From Fibrobacter sp. (GTDB taxonomy: Bacteria; Fibrobacterota; Fibrobacteria; Fibrobacterales; Fibrobacteraceae): a stretch of 14,916 bases of DNA. A model generated the notes under the pieces. That model saw only the letters and a list, made by a program, of their open reading frames with translations, ran no database searches and was not told the origin of the DNA. Where the stretch lies: the NCBI GenBank assembly GCA_012515825.1, contig JAAYXQ010000215.1, positions 1 to 14,916 of the forward strand. Reading direction: 5' to 3'. The position numbers and the translations under genes are program-made. Position 1 is the stretch's first letter; every line of letters begins with the position of its first letter. Shown in pieces: positions 6,423-14,531 of the stretch.

Positions 6423-8294
6423 AAACGAGCCCTATTTATTATCATTTCTGTTCTTTTAATCACTGTCCCTTTAGTGGCAGATGAAATTACCTCCGGAAAA
6501 GTTCGTTCTGTGTTAGGAGAAGTCACTAGACAAAAAAAAGCTCAAGACAAATGGCTTCCACTTCGTGTTGGAGCTAAAGTCTCTGAGTCCGATTTAATTC
6601 GAACACTCGTCGAATCCCAAGCCATCATTTCCCTTGCTGATGGGAGCTCTATTACAATCGAAGAAAATGCAATAGTCGTTTTAGAAAAAGTATTTTCAGC
6701 TAAAGGATCTAAAGAAACCTCATTGAATATCAAAAATGGAATGCTCCACTTTGATGTACAAAAGCAAGCTGGAAAGTCTGGTTCCTTTAAATTTAAAACT
6801 GGAACTGCAACTGCAGCCATTCGAGGTACAGCTGGAGCAATTGGAGTGACTCGAAAAGGTCTTTATGCTTCCCTTGCCGAAGGCTCTCTTGAAGTAGAGG
6901 ATGCACATGGAAATAAGGCTCTTTTAAAGAAAGGGCAAACACTCGTACAAGATTCAAGTAAAGGATTTATTGTCCTAAGCAATCCCCTCTCTGGAACTCC
7001 AGATTTTTCAAGAACGCTTCACGAAATTCTCAGCGATTCATCGTCCAGTCAAGAAATGAGTCCTGAACTTTTAGACTCTCTAAGTCAAAAGCTCAATAGT
7101 CAAATTAAATCTCTTTTAGATAAATCAAAATGCCAATTTAATACGATTTCAGATACGGTATACTCAACGGAACTAAAACTCCAAGGAAGATGTAATCCAG
7201 GCATTATGCTTTCCATTGATGGAGAACAAACAGCTCCAACTCTAGATAGTCTTATAGAACACACCATCTCTTGGGATACTGGTTTATTTGGAGAAAAAAA
7301 ATACCGTATCTACTGTGTAGATAACCAAGTCGAGGCTCAATGTGGTGAAATTCAATTCATTTATGCCGATAGTGCAGGCAAAAAAGTTCTAAAAAAAGAA
7401 GCCAAAAATAATTTTATAATTCAAAGTCCAACTTCAATTCACTTATGTGAATCAAATACCATTCAAATTGAAGGAACGTTTGAAAAAGCAAGCGATGACA
7501 CTGAATTAAGAATTAAAATCGGAAATGCTATCTCTGAAAACCTAATTCCTTTAAACGAAAATCAAAAATTCTTCCACTCTATTTTAGTGAATGACTTATC
7601 GAAAAATTGGAATGAGAAAACAATTGACATAGAGATGACTAATGCTCAAGGGCTTATTAAAAAAGAAACCATTGCTTTGGATATTAATAAGTCATGTAAA
7701 ACAATTAACGTTATTTCTCCAAAAATAAAATGGATTTCTTCAGACTCCTTAATGTGTAAAGCCTTTATAAAAATCACAGATGCTGAAGGGGATGAAATAT
7801 TATTATCCAAATACACCAATTCAAACTTATCCTCAGAGTCTTATCATATAGGGAATCAAAACAAAATTGAATTATCTCTAACTCCAGGAATCCATGAATA
7901 TCGATTTAAGGTTCAAGACTTAGCAAAGAATGAGCAAGAAATCACAAAAACTCTTGGATGCTTCCCAAAACACCAAGTTCAAATTCAAGTCTATGGTGGC
8001 TCTTCAGAAGTTTGGCGAGTTCCTCCTCCACCTAAAGGAGCAAGCAATATTCTAAACAAAGAATTACGCTTCTCAATAAAAAAAGTACCTGAAAATGATA
8101 CTCGATATATCCAACAGATTATAGTCAAGAAAAATGGTAGAGAGATCTTTAAGCGTGTGAAGGATCAAATTACCGATTTACATTATAATCTCCCCATCGA
8201 AATATCTAGAGGGTCAAGAAATGTTTTTGATATTGAGGTTCGCTTAAAAAGTGGAAACGTTAGCAAAGCTATTAAAACCTATGAGGTACGATAA
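6420..8294 (+). CDS. Secreted FecR-domain protein with Ig-like repeats
   Basis: A 624-residue exported protein. Residues 1-20 are a signal peptide (cleavage near LVA-DE). Residues about 24-187 form a FecR-type domain: GKVRSVLGEVTRQ (26-38), WLPLRVGAKVSESDLIRT (45-62), IISLADGSSITI (69-80), FKFKTGTATAAIRGTAGAIG (123-142), LYASLAEGSLEV (148-159) and LLKKGQTLV (168-176). Unlike the FecR of iron signalling, it has no cytoplasmic anti-sigma segment and no internal membrane helix, and no sigma gene is nearby. A Ser-rich helical linker (185-235) leads to about four beta-sandwich, Ig-like segments (236-316, 332-424, 427-515, 517-624). Eight cysteines (238, 258, 299, 308, 343, 426, 446, 514) pair off by position, suggesting disulfides in the periplasm. 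Its TAA shares an A with the ATG of the next gene (TAATG), so it is co-translated with the beta-barrel protein, its probable partner. The FecR call is good; the Ig fold is inferred from strand pattern. Confidence 0.87.
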   Translation: MKRALFIIISVLLITVPLVADEITSGKVRSVLGEVTRQKKAQDKWLPLRVGAKVSESDLIRTLVESQAIISLADGSSITIEENAIVVLEKVFSAKGSKETSLNIKNGMLHFDVQKQAGKSGSFKFKTGTATAAIRGTAGAIGVTRKGLYASLAEGSLEVEDAHGNKALLKKGQTLVQDSSKGFIVLSNPLSGTPDFSRTLHEILSDSSSSQEMSPELLDSLSQKLNSQIKSLLDKSKCQFNTISDTVYSTELKLQGRCNPGIMLSIDGEQTAPTLDSLIEHTISWDTGLFGEKKYRIYCVDNQVEAQCGEIQFIYADSAGKKVLKKEAKNNFIIQSPTSIHLCESNTIQIEGTFEKASDDTELRIKIGNAISENLIPLNENQKFFHSILVNDLSKNWNEKTIDIEMTNAQGLIKKETIALDINKSCKTINVISPKIKWISSDSLMCKAFIKITDAEGDEILLSKYTNSNLSSESYHIGNQNKIELSLTPGIHEYRFKVQDLAKNEQEITKTLGCFPKHQVQIQVYGGSSEVWRVPPPPKGASNILNKELRFSIKKVPENDTRYIQQIIVKKNGREIFKRVKDQITDLHYNLPIEISRGSRNVFDIEVRLKSGNVSKAIKTYEVR

Positions 8295-11200
8295 TGATAA
8301 ACAAATACATTACCGGATTCACCCTTTTATTATTAAGTACCATTCTACTTGCTCAACAACCTGATACTTTGATCAGGCCTGAGGTATCAAATAGCGATTC
8401 TATTCTCAATACGATTAATCCAGTCGCTGATTCTTCAAACGCACCTAACATTTCAAATAGTATCGCTAATCTAAATATTATTAATCAAGCAACTGATTCA
8501 ACAATCAAACCAAAAATTTCAGAATCGACACCCGATTTATTAACAAAACAGGAAAAGAAACCTGTTCCAAGTTATACAACGCTCTCTGGCGAAGTTCATG
8601 GATTCTTAACAAAAGACAAGTCTCCTTATCTAGTAACTCAATCTATCTCGGTTCCTCTTGGGAGAGTTTTAATCATAGAACCTGGTGTTGTAATTCTTTT
8701 TAAAGAAGGAGCCTCTTTTTCTATTGATCAAGGGCAACTCATCGCTGGCGGCACAAGAAGCACTCCCATTTATTTCAAGGGCACTGATTCCTCTACCGTG
8801 TGGAATGGTCTTTCGATCAAAGGAGAAAAGAAATCCGATCTTCGCTATGTAAAAATAAGTGGAGCCAAAACAGCGATCATGTTAAAAGAAGGCTCTCTAA
8901 ATATTCATAATTGTATAATTCAAAATTCAGCAGAACGAGGACTGTTTGCTATTCAATCCAACTTAAAAATCACTAAAACCCTTTTTAGAAACAATGCCAT
9001 TGGAGCTCATTTAGCAACACATAATGAATCCTATTTCGAAGAGAATCGTTTTCTTAATAATGAAATTGGCTTATATCTATCTCCTCTATCCAATACACAA
9101 ATTGTTTCCACTACATGGAAAGAGAATCAATTGGCTCTATTATATATGATCAATAGCAAATTAGTGCTCCATCGTTGCTCTATTGAAAATAATGAAGTGG
9201 GAATAAGTACCAGTGAAATGCTCCGACCAGAAAGCCGCGAGCAAGTAAAAAATAATAAAATCAATTTTCTTTCCGACACCAAGTTATTCTCTTCAAAAAT
9301 TCCTCTGCCAGAAGGCATAGATCTTTCGATAAAAGAAGAACCTAAAGCGAAAGAATCCTCTGTAACATTCACTGCAAACGACTCCACTAAATGGTCAATC
9401 GCTGGAAATATCTCTGCTGGACTAAACTATCGATACGTATACACTAGACACAATCACGGTGTATTAAATGAGATAGTGAATGAAGATACTATTCATGTTA
9501 AAGAAGATCGTTTCCCTAATCTTTGGGAAGTTCCTGGTTTTGGTTTTAACACCAGTATTTATTTAATACTCAAAAGCAATAAAAACCAGTCTTTAGAACT
9601 ATCTACAAATTTCTATTCAGACAAATGGAATCGAACCGATTTAGATGTTTTTTCATTAAGTTACACTGATAATTACCACTCCTTAAAATTGGGTGACTTT
9701 TATTTAGCTTCAGGAGAAGTATTTTTAGAAGGGCTACCTGTATTTGGGGCAAACTACGAGCTTTCTCTTCTAAAAAATAAAGAAGATCATCCCTTATTTA
9801 CCTTTGGAGGATTTTTTGGAGAGTCTCAAAAACCATTCATTAAAGGTATCCGAAATCCAGATATTTATAAAGACTGGATCGATGAAGGTGAATTAAAAGC
9901 ACAGCGCTTAGCTTGGGGTGGTGACTTTAAGTGGGATCCATTACGTCGTTTTAATGCCCATTTTGGAGTTCTATTTTCTGATGATGAAATTGACGATCCT
10001 CTTTTACGAGATGGTGATCGAGCTACAGCCATTACTGCTGACCCATTACAAAGCACCATGGCTTTATACGCAGAAGGCAACTGGTTATTTTTCCCTGGTG
10101 ATATTGAGTTAAATGGTCAAATTGCCCTTGGACGATCTGATACTGCAGATGTCATCGCTCAAAGGGCGATCAATCAGGTTTTTGAAGACGCTGGTTTATC
10201 CACATCTTCATTTACCACCTTACGTCAACTCATGCAAAACTCCAACCTGATTCAAACTCTTTCTAGAGAAGAAATGACTGAAATATTTGGTAATTATACC
10301 ACTCTAACGAATAGTGAAATGAGAGATTCGCTCTCAAATCTTATTCAGGAAGCAAAGAAAAAGCGAGATGATTTTAAAAAAGATACAGAGGATTCTAGAA
10401 CTATGGGGCTCGACTTTACTAGTCAAAATGTAGCCATAGGCGCCTCTCTCTTTTGGAATATTAAAAAGACTACTTTATTTGGACATATTCATTATGTAGG
10501 TGAAAATTATTATAGCCCAGGCTCTCCAAATCAATTGAGTGATATTCGCGAATTTGGTGGTTATTTAAAACAAGAAGTATCACCAAAATGGACATTCAAA
10601 TTCAGCTATGAATTAGATGTAGAAAATGCCGCTAACGACACAGCCCTTAATATTTTTGGTTTAAGTGAAGGGACTCGATTAGGTTTATTTGATGAACCAG
10701 ATTCTCTTTATCTAAAAGAGCATGAATTAGATATCGACCGTACTAAATACCGCCATGACATTGGATTAGAGAACACATTTAGCATCAACAAAAATACCGA
10801 CTTATTCTTTAATTACCAATTTGAATATCAAAGACAGCATCGTCCATACCGTCTAAGAGGTTTATATGATGCTGAAAGCGGTATTTTCAATGATCCTTGG
10901 TTTAGAGCATCCACAAATAGTGATACAACAAACCTTGTTTATTATAGAGACACCATTCTTGTAGATTCAGCTCGTTGGAGTGATTATCAAAAGCTCACTA
11001 CTGAGCCCTATATTGCCTCTGATTTTGAAGAACATTTTTATAAGCATACTTTTGATCTAGGTTTTTCTTTTTCTTTCTGGAAGAGCGAATTAAGGATCAA
11101 TGGTATTTGGACAACTATGCTTGACGGTTCTTTTTTCAATAATGATTCTTTAATTGAAGACATCGATTTTTCTGATAGCACCTGGAGTAAATTAGGCTAT

Positions 11201-11773
11201 TATTTTAATGGAGCGAATTATTTCGAGCATAGATATCCCATTTCTTTACAAACAACCAATTCTAAATTCACCAATCGCTTAACTCTTACCCCTCGTTTTA
11301 AGAATTACGAAAGAAATGAAATGAAGGAAACCGAATGGAGTTTATCAAATGCTTTAAAAGTGCCTCTATTCTCTAAATTCATTACTCTAGGCTTATCTGT
11401 AGAAATGAAAACCTTCCGATTCTCATGGAAAGAGGCCGATTACACGCTTCAAGATACTTTAACTCAAGAGAAATTTCATTATTATCGTGTAGAGAATAAC
11501 AACATCGTTGCCACCAACAATCCTATAGCAACAGATAGTGAAGTCGGCTCTCATTTGAATAAAATAGAGAACGGCTATGAATTAATATCAGAGTTAGAAG
11601 AAAAGACAGAGAAAGAAAATGATTTTATAGTAGAAGTTTCAGCAAAAATCAATCACACAAAACAGCTCTTTAGTGAATGGATTTGCCGAGGAGAAGTCTT
11701 TGATAGACCAGATCAAATATCAAATGAATATAAAGACCTTTATGTAGGTTTTACCATAAACTATTCCTTTTAA
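8294..11773 (+). CDS. Large outer-membrane protein: N-terminal beta-helix fused to a beta-barrel
   Basis: A 1159-residue protein. Residues 1-20 are a signal peptide (LLLLSTILLA-QQ). Residues 22-95 are a Ser/Asn/Asp-rich linker with a 22-residue tandem repeat. Residues about 95-330 are a right-handed parallel beta-helix: VPLGRVLIIEPGVVILFKEG (120-139), LIAGGTRSTPIYFKG (149-163), WNGLSIKG (170-177), then rungs such as LFRNNAIGAHL and RFLNNEIGLYL. The beta-helix signature of an IEPG strand followed by GT..PI.F is common in surface or polysaccharide-interacting proteins. From about 365 to the end are repeated amphipathic strands rich in Tyr/Trp/Phe with acidic loops, ending YVGFTINYSF. A C-terminal Phe with alternating hydrophobics is the signal read by the BAM machinery. 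A helical, charged insert (about 624-702) interrupts the strands, probably a loop. It overlaps the FecR-domain gene by 1 nt. Not a classical autotransporter: the barrel region is far too long. Ligand or cargo unknown. Confidence 0.85.
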   Translation: MINKYITGFTLLLLSTILLAQQPDTLIRPEVSNSDSILNTINPVADSSNAPNISNSIANLNIINQATDSTIKPKISESTPDLLTKQEKKPVPSYTTLSGEVHGFLTKDKSPYLVTQSISVPLGRVLIIEPGVVILFKEGASFSIDQGQLIAGGTRSTPIYFKGTDSSTVWNGLSIKGEKKSDLRYVKISGAKTAIMLKEGSLNIHNCIIQNSAERGLFAIQSNLKITKTLFRNNAIGAHLATHNESYFEENRFLNNEIGLYLSPLSNTQIVSTTWKENQLALLYMINSKLVLHRCSIENNEVGISTSEMLRPESREQVKNNKINFLSDTKLFSSKIPLPEGIDLSIKEEPKAKESSVTFTANDSTKWSIAGNISAGLNYRYVYTRHNHGVLNEIVNEDTIHVKEDRFPNLWEVPGFGFNTSIYLILKSNKNQSLELSTNFYSDKWNRTDLDVFSLSYTDNYHSLKLGDFYLASGEVFLEGLPVFGANYELSLLKNKEDHPLFTFGGFFGESQKPFIKGIRNPDIYKDWIDEGELKAQRLAWGGDFKWDPLRRFNAHFGVLFSDDEIDDPLLRDGDRATAITADPLQSTMALYAEGNWLFFPGDIELNGQIALGRSDTADVIAQRAINQVFEDAGLSTSSFTTLRQLMQNSNLIQTLSREEMTEIFGNYTTLTNSEMRDSLSNLIQEAKKKRDDFKKDTEDSRTMGLDFTSQNVAIGASLFWNIKKTTLFGHIHYVGENYYSPGSPNQLSDIREFGGYLKQEVSPKWTFKFSYELDVENAANDTALNIFGLSEGTRLGLFDEPDSLYLKEHELDIDRTKYRHDIGLENTFSINKNTDLFFNYQFEYQRQHRPYRLRGLYDAESGIFNDPWFRASTNSDTTNLVYYRDTILVDSARWSDYQKLTTEPYIASDFEEHFYKHTFDLGFSFSFWKSELRINGIWTTMLDGSFFNNDSLIEDIDFSDSTWSKLGYYFNGANYFEHRYPISLQTTNSKFTNRLTLTPRFKNYERNEMKETEWSLSNALKVPLFSKFITLGLSVEMKTFRFSWKEADYTLQDTLTQEKFHYYRVENNNIVATNNPIATDSEVGSHLNKIENGYELISELEEKTEKENDFIVEVSAKINHTKQLFSEWICRGEVFDRPDQISNEYKDLYVGFTINYSF
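8375..8542 (+). repeat. Imperfect 66-bp tandem repeat encoding a 22-residue linker unit
   Basis: Within the barrel-protein gene, the marker TCAAAT begins at 8387 and again at 8453, and a TC in the same context recurs at 8519-8520, a constant 66-bp step. In protein, P-E-V-S-N-S (29-34), P-N-I-S-N-S (51-56) and P-K-I-S-E-S (73-78) start successive units. The first two units also share LN-x-IN-x-x-x-DS. About 2.5 copies are visible, the last shortened. The unit lies in the disordered linker between signal peptide and beta-helix, where repeat number could vary between strains. Confidence 0.75.
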
Positions 11774-11778
11774 TTCTA

Positions 11779-13338
11779 ATGCCAAAATATCAATTTAGAG
11801 AACTTCCTGTTGACTTAGATAAAAAAGATAATGTTGACATAGTTCTCGCCCACACGCTTCGAATACCTTTAAAAGCCATTCAAAATCTTGAAATAGAACG
11901 ACTATCATTAGATAGTCGTAAACGAGGCTTTCCTCATTGGTCTTATAATGTTTTATTTGAAACCGCTCAGGCCTTAAAACCTCAGCATGGTCTTTTTAAA
12001 AAAGAATCCGAATCTAAAACAGAACCAATCATCAACTCTGTAAAAGTATCTCCTGTCATTCATGTAATTGGAGCAGGCCCTGCTGGGCTTTGGGCTACTC
12101 TTCACTTACTGAGACGTGGTTTTCAAGTGAAGCTGTATGAACAAGGTAAACCTGTTGAGGCTCGATTTAGAGATATTCGTCGTTTTTTCATCGACAGACA
12201 ATTTAACCCAACGTCTAATGTTTTATTTGGTGAAGGTGGAGCAGGGGCTTTTTCTGATGGGAAATTAAATACAAGAACTCGGACTATTTTTTCTCAAAAG
12301 GTTTTAGAAGATATGGTTGATTTTGGGATATCCAAAGAGATTCTTTATCTTTCCAAACCTCATATTGGTACCAACAAACTTGTCATTTTACTCCGTGCCC
12401 TCCGTAAAGAGATCCTTAATCTTGGCGGCGAGATATTTTTTGAATCTAAATTAGAAGACATTGAAATTCAAAATCATCAAATTTCAAAAATTAAAATTAA
12501 TGATACATGGCAAACGTGTGACACACTCGTTCTTGCCCCAGGGCACTCGGCTCGTGATCTTTATGAATTATTATATGAAAAAGGTGTTTCTCTTGAGCCC
12601 AAGGGCTTTGCCATGGGAGTACGAGTAGAACATCCTCAAACACTAATTAACGAACGCCAATTTGGAAAAAACGTAGATATCCAATTAACAGGTAGTGCAG
12701 AATACGCTCTTACTGCTAAAACATTAAAAGCCACCTCTTCAGCTTATAGTTTTTGTATGTGCCCAGGAGGAGTCCTTGTTCCTTGTGCATCAGAGCAAGG
12801 GACTCTAGCCACAAACGGCATGAGTCATAGTCATAGAAAAGGCCCTTTTGCCAATGGAGCGATTGTCGTTCCTGTCCAAGCAGGTAATAACCTCTGGGAT
12901 GGCCTGAATCATCAACGTCGCTTAGAAAAAGCCGCTTTTGAAATTGGAGAAAACTCTTATCGAGCTCCAGCTCAATCAATTGAAGCATTCTTAAATAATA
13001 AAAGAGATCTCGATGACTTAAAAAAATCATCTTACCCTTGTGGGTTAATTCCAAATAATTTATGGGATTGGATGGATTCTTTTATTTGTGAATCTCTCTA
13101 CGAAGGATTTTTATCCTTTGAAAGAAAAATCCCAGGGTTTATCAAAAATGGGATGATCATTGCTCCAGAAACAAGAACTAGTTCGCCTTTACGGATTTTA
13201 AGAGATTTAGATTCTTTAGAATCCGTATCCACCAAGGGGCTTTTTGTTCTCGGAGAGGGCGCAGGTTATGCAGGAGGGATTGTCACCAGTGCAGCTGATG
13301 GCGTTCGTTTCGCACTAAAAGCAAAAAAGCTAAATTAA
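11779..13338 (+). CDS. FAD-dependent dehydrogenase of the COG2509 type
   Basis: A 519-residue cytoplasmic flavoprotein. Residues 1-90 form an N-terminal alpha/beta module (PVDLDKKDNVDIVLAHTLRI, then RKRGFPHWSYNVLFE) seen in this family ahead of the nucleotide fold. VIHVIGAGPAGLWATLHLLR (93-112) is the Rossmann GxGxxG for the FAD ADP moiety, and E121 in LYEQGK ends the second strand and should bind the ribose. FGEGGAGAFSDGKLNTR (150-166) is the family hallmark. Later come VLAPGHSARDLYELL, FAMGVRVEHPQ, CPGGVLVPC and, near the C-terminus, GLFVLGEGAGYAGGIVTSAADG, which closes the FAD site. The family is widespread but its substrate is not established. The start is 5 nt after the barrel gene and has no evident Shine-Dalgarno, so translation probably depends on coupling. 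No functional link to the envelope genes is evident beyond shared transcription. Confidence 0.92.
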   Translation: MPKYQFRELPVDLDKKDNVDIVLAHTLRIPLKAIQNLEIERLSLDSRKRGFPHWSYNVLFETAQALKPQHGLFKKESESKTEPIINSVKVSPVIHVIGAGPAGLWATLHLLRRGFQVKLYEQGKPVEARFRDIRRFFIDRQFNPTSNVLFGEGGAGAFSDGKLNTRTRTIFSQKVLEDMVDFGISKEILYLSKPHIGTNKLVILLRALRKEILNLGGEIFFESKLEDIEIQNHQISKIKINDTWQTCDTLVLAPGHSARDLYELLYEKGVSLEPKGFAMGVRVEHPQTLINERQFGKNVDIQLTGSAEYALTAKTLKATSSAYSFCMCPGGVLVPCASEQGTLATNGMSHSHRKGPFANGAIVVPVQAGNNLWDGLNHQRRLEKAAFEIGENSYRAPAQSIEAFLNNKRDLDDLKKSSYPCGLIPNNLWDWMDSFICESLYEGFLSFERKIPGFIKNGMIIAPETRTSSPLRILRDLDSLESVSTKGLFVLGEGAGYAGGIVTSAADGVRFALKAKKLN

Positions 13339-13342
13339 TATT

Positions 13343-14326
13343 ATGATCACTAAAATTATAGACAGGCACCATGCCAATATGAGACTTGACCGTTATTTAC
13401 GTCAAAGTTTTTCTACAGAATCTCTTTCCGCTTTATTTGCCGTTATCAGAAAGAAAAAGGTAAGAGTCAACGGTGTTGTCGCCAAAGCTCCTTTAATTCT
13501 TAATGAAGGGGATTTAGTTGCTATTTATGAAAATTTAAAAGAAGACAATTCCACTTCTGCTCCCAAAACAGGATGGGGGAATAACAATACTTATTGTGAT
13601 CCACTCTTTTTTAAAAATCATTTTCAAATTGCTTTAGAAACAGAAGACTTTGTAATTGTAGAGAAGCCTTCTGGAATTGATAGTCAACCTGGTTCTGGAA
13701 CTCGTCCAAAAGAAACTCTTGTCGATATGCTCTGGCAATGGGGTCTCAATGAAAAGCATGATTTTAAGCCAACTCTTGTGCATCGATTAGATCGTGAGAC
13801 TTCTGGCCTTTTGATAGCCGCCATTCAAGGTGATGTATTAAGAGGTTTAACAAAGCTCATTCGAGAGCATAAAATCAACAAATATTATTACGCTTTAGTC
13901 CAAGGCCACTTAGAAAAAACAAAAGGAACTATTAAAACCAATTTAGAGCGTTCTGATTCGCCACAAGGTGCAAAAATGAAAACGAGCGAATCCAAAGGCA
14001 AAGAAAGTATAACCCATTATATTGTCTATCGTCGTTTTGAATCTATGGATTTAGTCAAAATCAAACTAGAAACGGGAAGAATGCACCAAATTCGTGCACA
14101 CTTTGCAAGTATTAATCATCCTCTTGCTGGAGATTCTCGTTATGGAGATTATGCTTGGAATCGAGAACTACGAAAAGAATACGGATTAAATCGCCTTTTT
14201 CTTCACAGTTTTAAGCTTGAATTTGAATGGAATAATCAAAAATACAATGTGGAATCTAAACTCCCTAAAGAATTAGATCAAATCGTTCGAACTTTATCTA
14301 AAAAATCCATTAAAATCGAAGATTAA
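13343..14326 (+). CDS. RluA-family 23S rRNA pseudouridine synthase, RluC-like
   Basis: It isomerises specific uridines in 23S rRNA to pseudouridine. The 327 residues contain an N-terminal S4 RNA-binding domain (about 1-62: MRLDRYLRQSF, IRKKKVRVNGVVAKAP, LNEGDLV). The RluA catalytic domain follows: VIVEKPSGIDSQPG (104-117), the catalytic HRLDRETSGLLIAA (147-160) with Asp150 as the nucleophile, KYYYALVQG (180-188), LETGRMHQIRAHFASINHPL (242-261) and GDSRYGDYAWNREL (263-276). The YGD..xNREL...GLNRLFLHSF tail is closer to RluC than to RluD, suggesting the RluC sites, but that is inference. The insertion NSTSAPKTGWGNNNTY (69-84) between the two domains looks like a flexible linker. It starts 4 nt after the FAD dehydrogenase stop and is the last gene of the four-gene operon. 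Confidence 0.92.
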   Translation: MITKIIDRHHANMRLDRYLRQSFSTESLSALFAVIRKKKVRVNGVVAKAPLILNEGDLVAIYENLKEDNSTSAPKTGWGNNNTYCDPLFFKNHFQIALETEDFVIVEKPSGIDSQPGSGTRPKETLVDMLWQWGLNEKHDFKPTLVHRLDRETSGLLIAAIQGDVLRGLTKLIREHKINKYYYALVQGHLEKTKGTIKTNLERSDSPQGAKMKTSESKGKESITHYIVYRRFESMDLVKIKLETGRMHQIRAHFASINHPLAGDSRYGDYAWNRELRKEYGLNRLFLHSFKLEFEWNNQKYNVESKLPKELDQIVRTLSKKSIKIED

Positions 14327-14341
14327 CAATTCTCATACAAT

Positions 14342-14368
14342 AAAAAATGCGGCGATAAATCGCCGCAT
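14342..14368. terminator. GC-rich hairpin after rluC-like gene, terminator-like in the minus direction
   Basis: A perfect 9-bp stem ATGCGGCGA (14347-14355) / TCGCCGCAT (14360-14368) with loop TAAA lies 20 nt after the rluC-like stop. On the plus strand it is followed by CTTAAG, with no T-tract. On the minus strand it is followed by six T (from A at 14342-14347). By sequence it is therefore a better terminator for the facing minus-strand gene that stops at 14532, although it may also end or stabilise the plus transcript. Confidence 0.7.
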
Positions 14369-14439
14369 CTTAAGAACACTCTCAGATTTTGTGACTAAAA
14401 ACTATATACCATTTGTTAGTAGTCAAACAAGCCCTGATG

Positions 14440-14528
14440 CTATTTATAAAATAGTAGAAACACTTCTATAAATCAAGTTTTGATTATTTTTCTATAGTAC
14501 AATCCACGTTATTCCAAGTTAGAATAAC
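14440..14528. repeat. Cluster of short inverted repeats in the convergent intergenic gap
   Basis: The 205-bp gap 14327-14531 has no gene. Besides the GC-rich hairpin it holds four small perfect inverted repeats: CTATTT/AAATAG (14440-14454), TAGAA/TTCTA (14455-14468), AATCAA/TTGATT (14471-14485, followed by ATTTTT) and GTTATTC/GAATAAC (14508-14528, just after the minus-strand stop). The third, with its T-run, could act as a weak plus-strand terminator. Each is short enough to arise by chance in AT-rich DNA. Confidence 0.4.
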
Positions 14529-14531
14529 CCA

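Noticed and set aside
6420..8294. Classification of the FecR-domain protein as an anti-sigma regulator
   Set aside because: It has an N-terminal signal peptide, no cytoplasmic anti-sigma segment, no internal membrane helix and no sigma gene nearby.
8294..11773. Classification of the barrel protein as a type V autotransporter
   Set aside because: The strand-rich C-terminal part is several times longer than an autotransporter translocator, and the beta-helix is short and precedes it by a linker.
12716..13054. Minus-strand open frame of 112 codons inside the FAD dehydrogenase gene
   Set aside because: Antisense to a well-conserved flavoprotein region; no independent start signal or domain.
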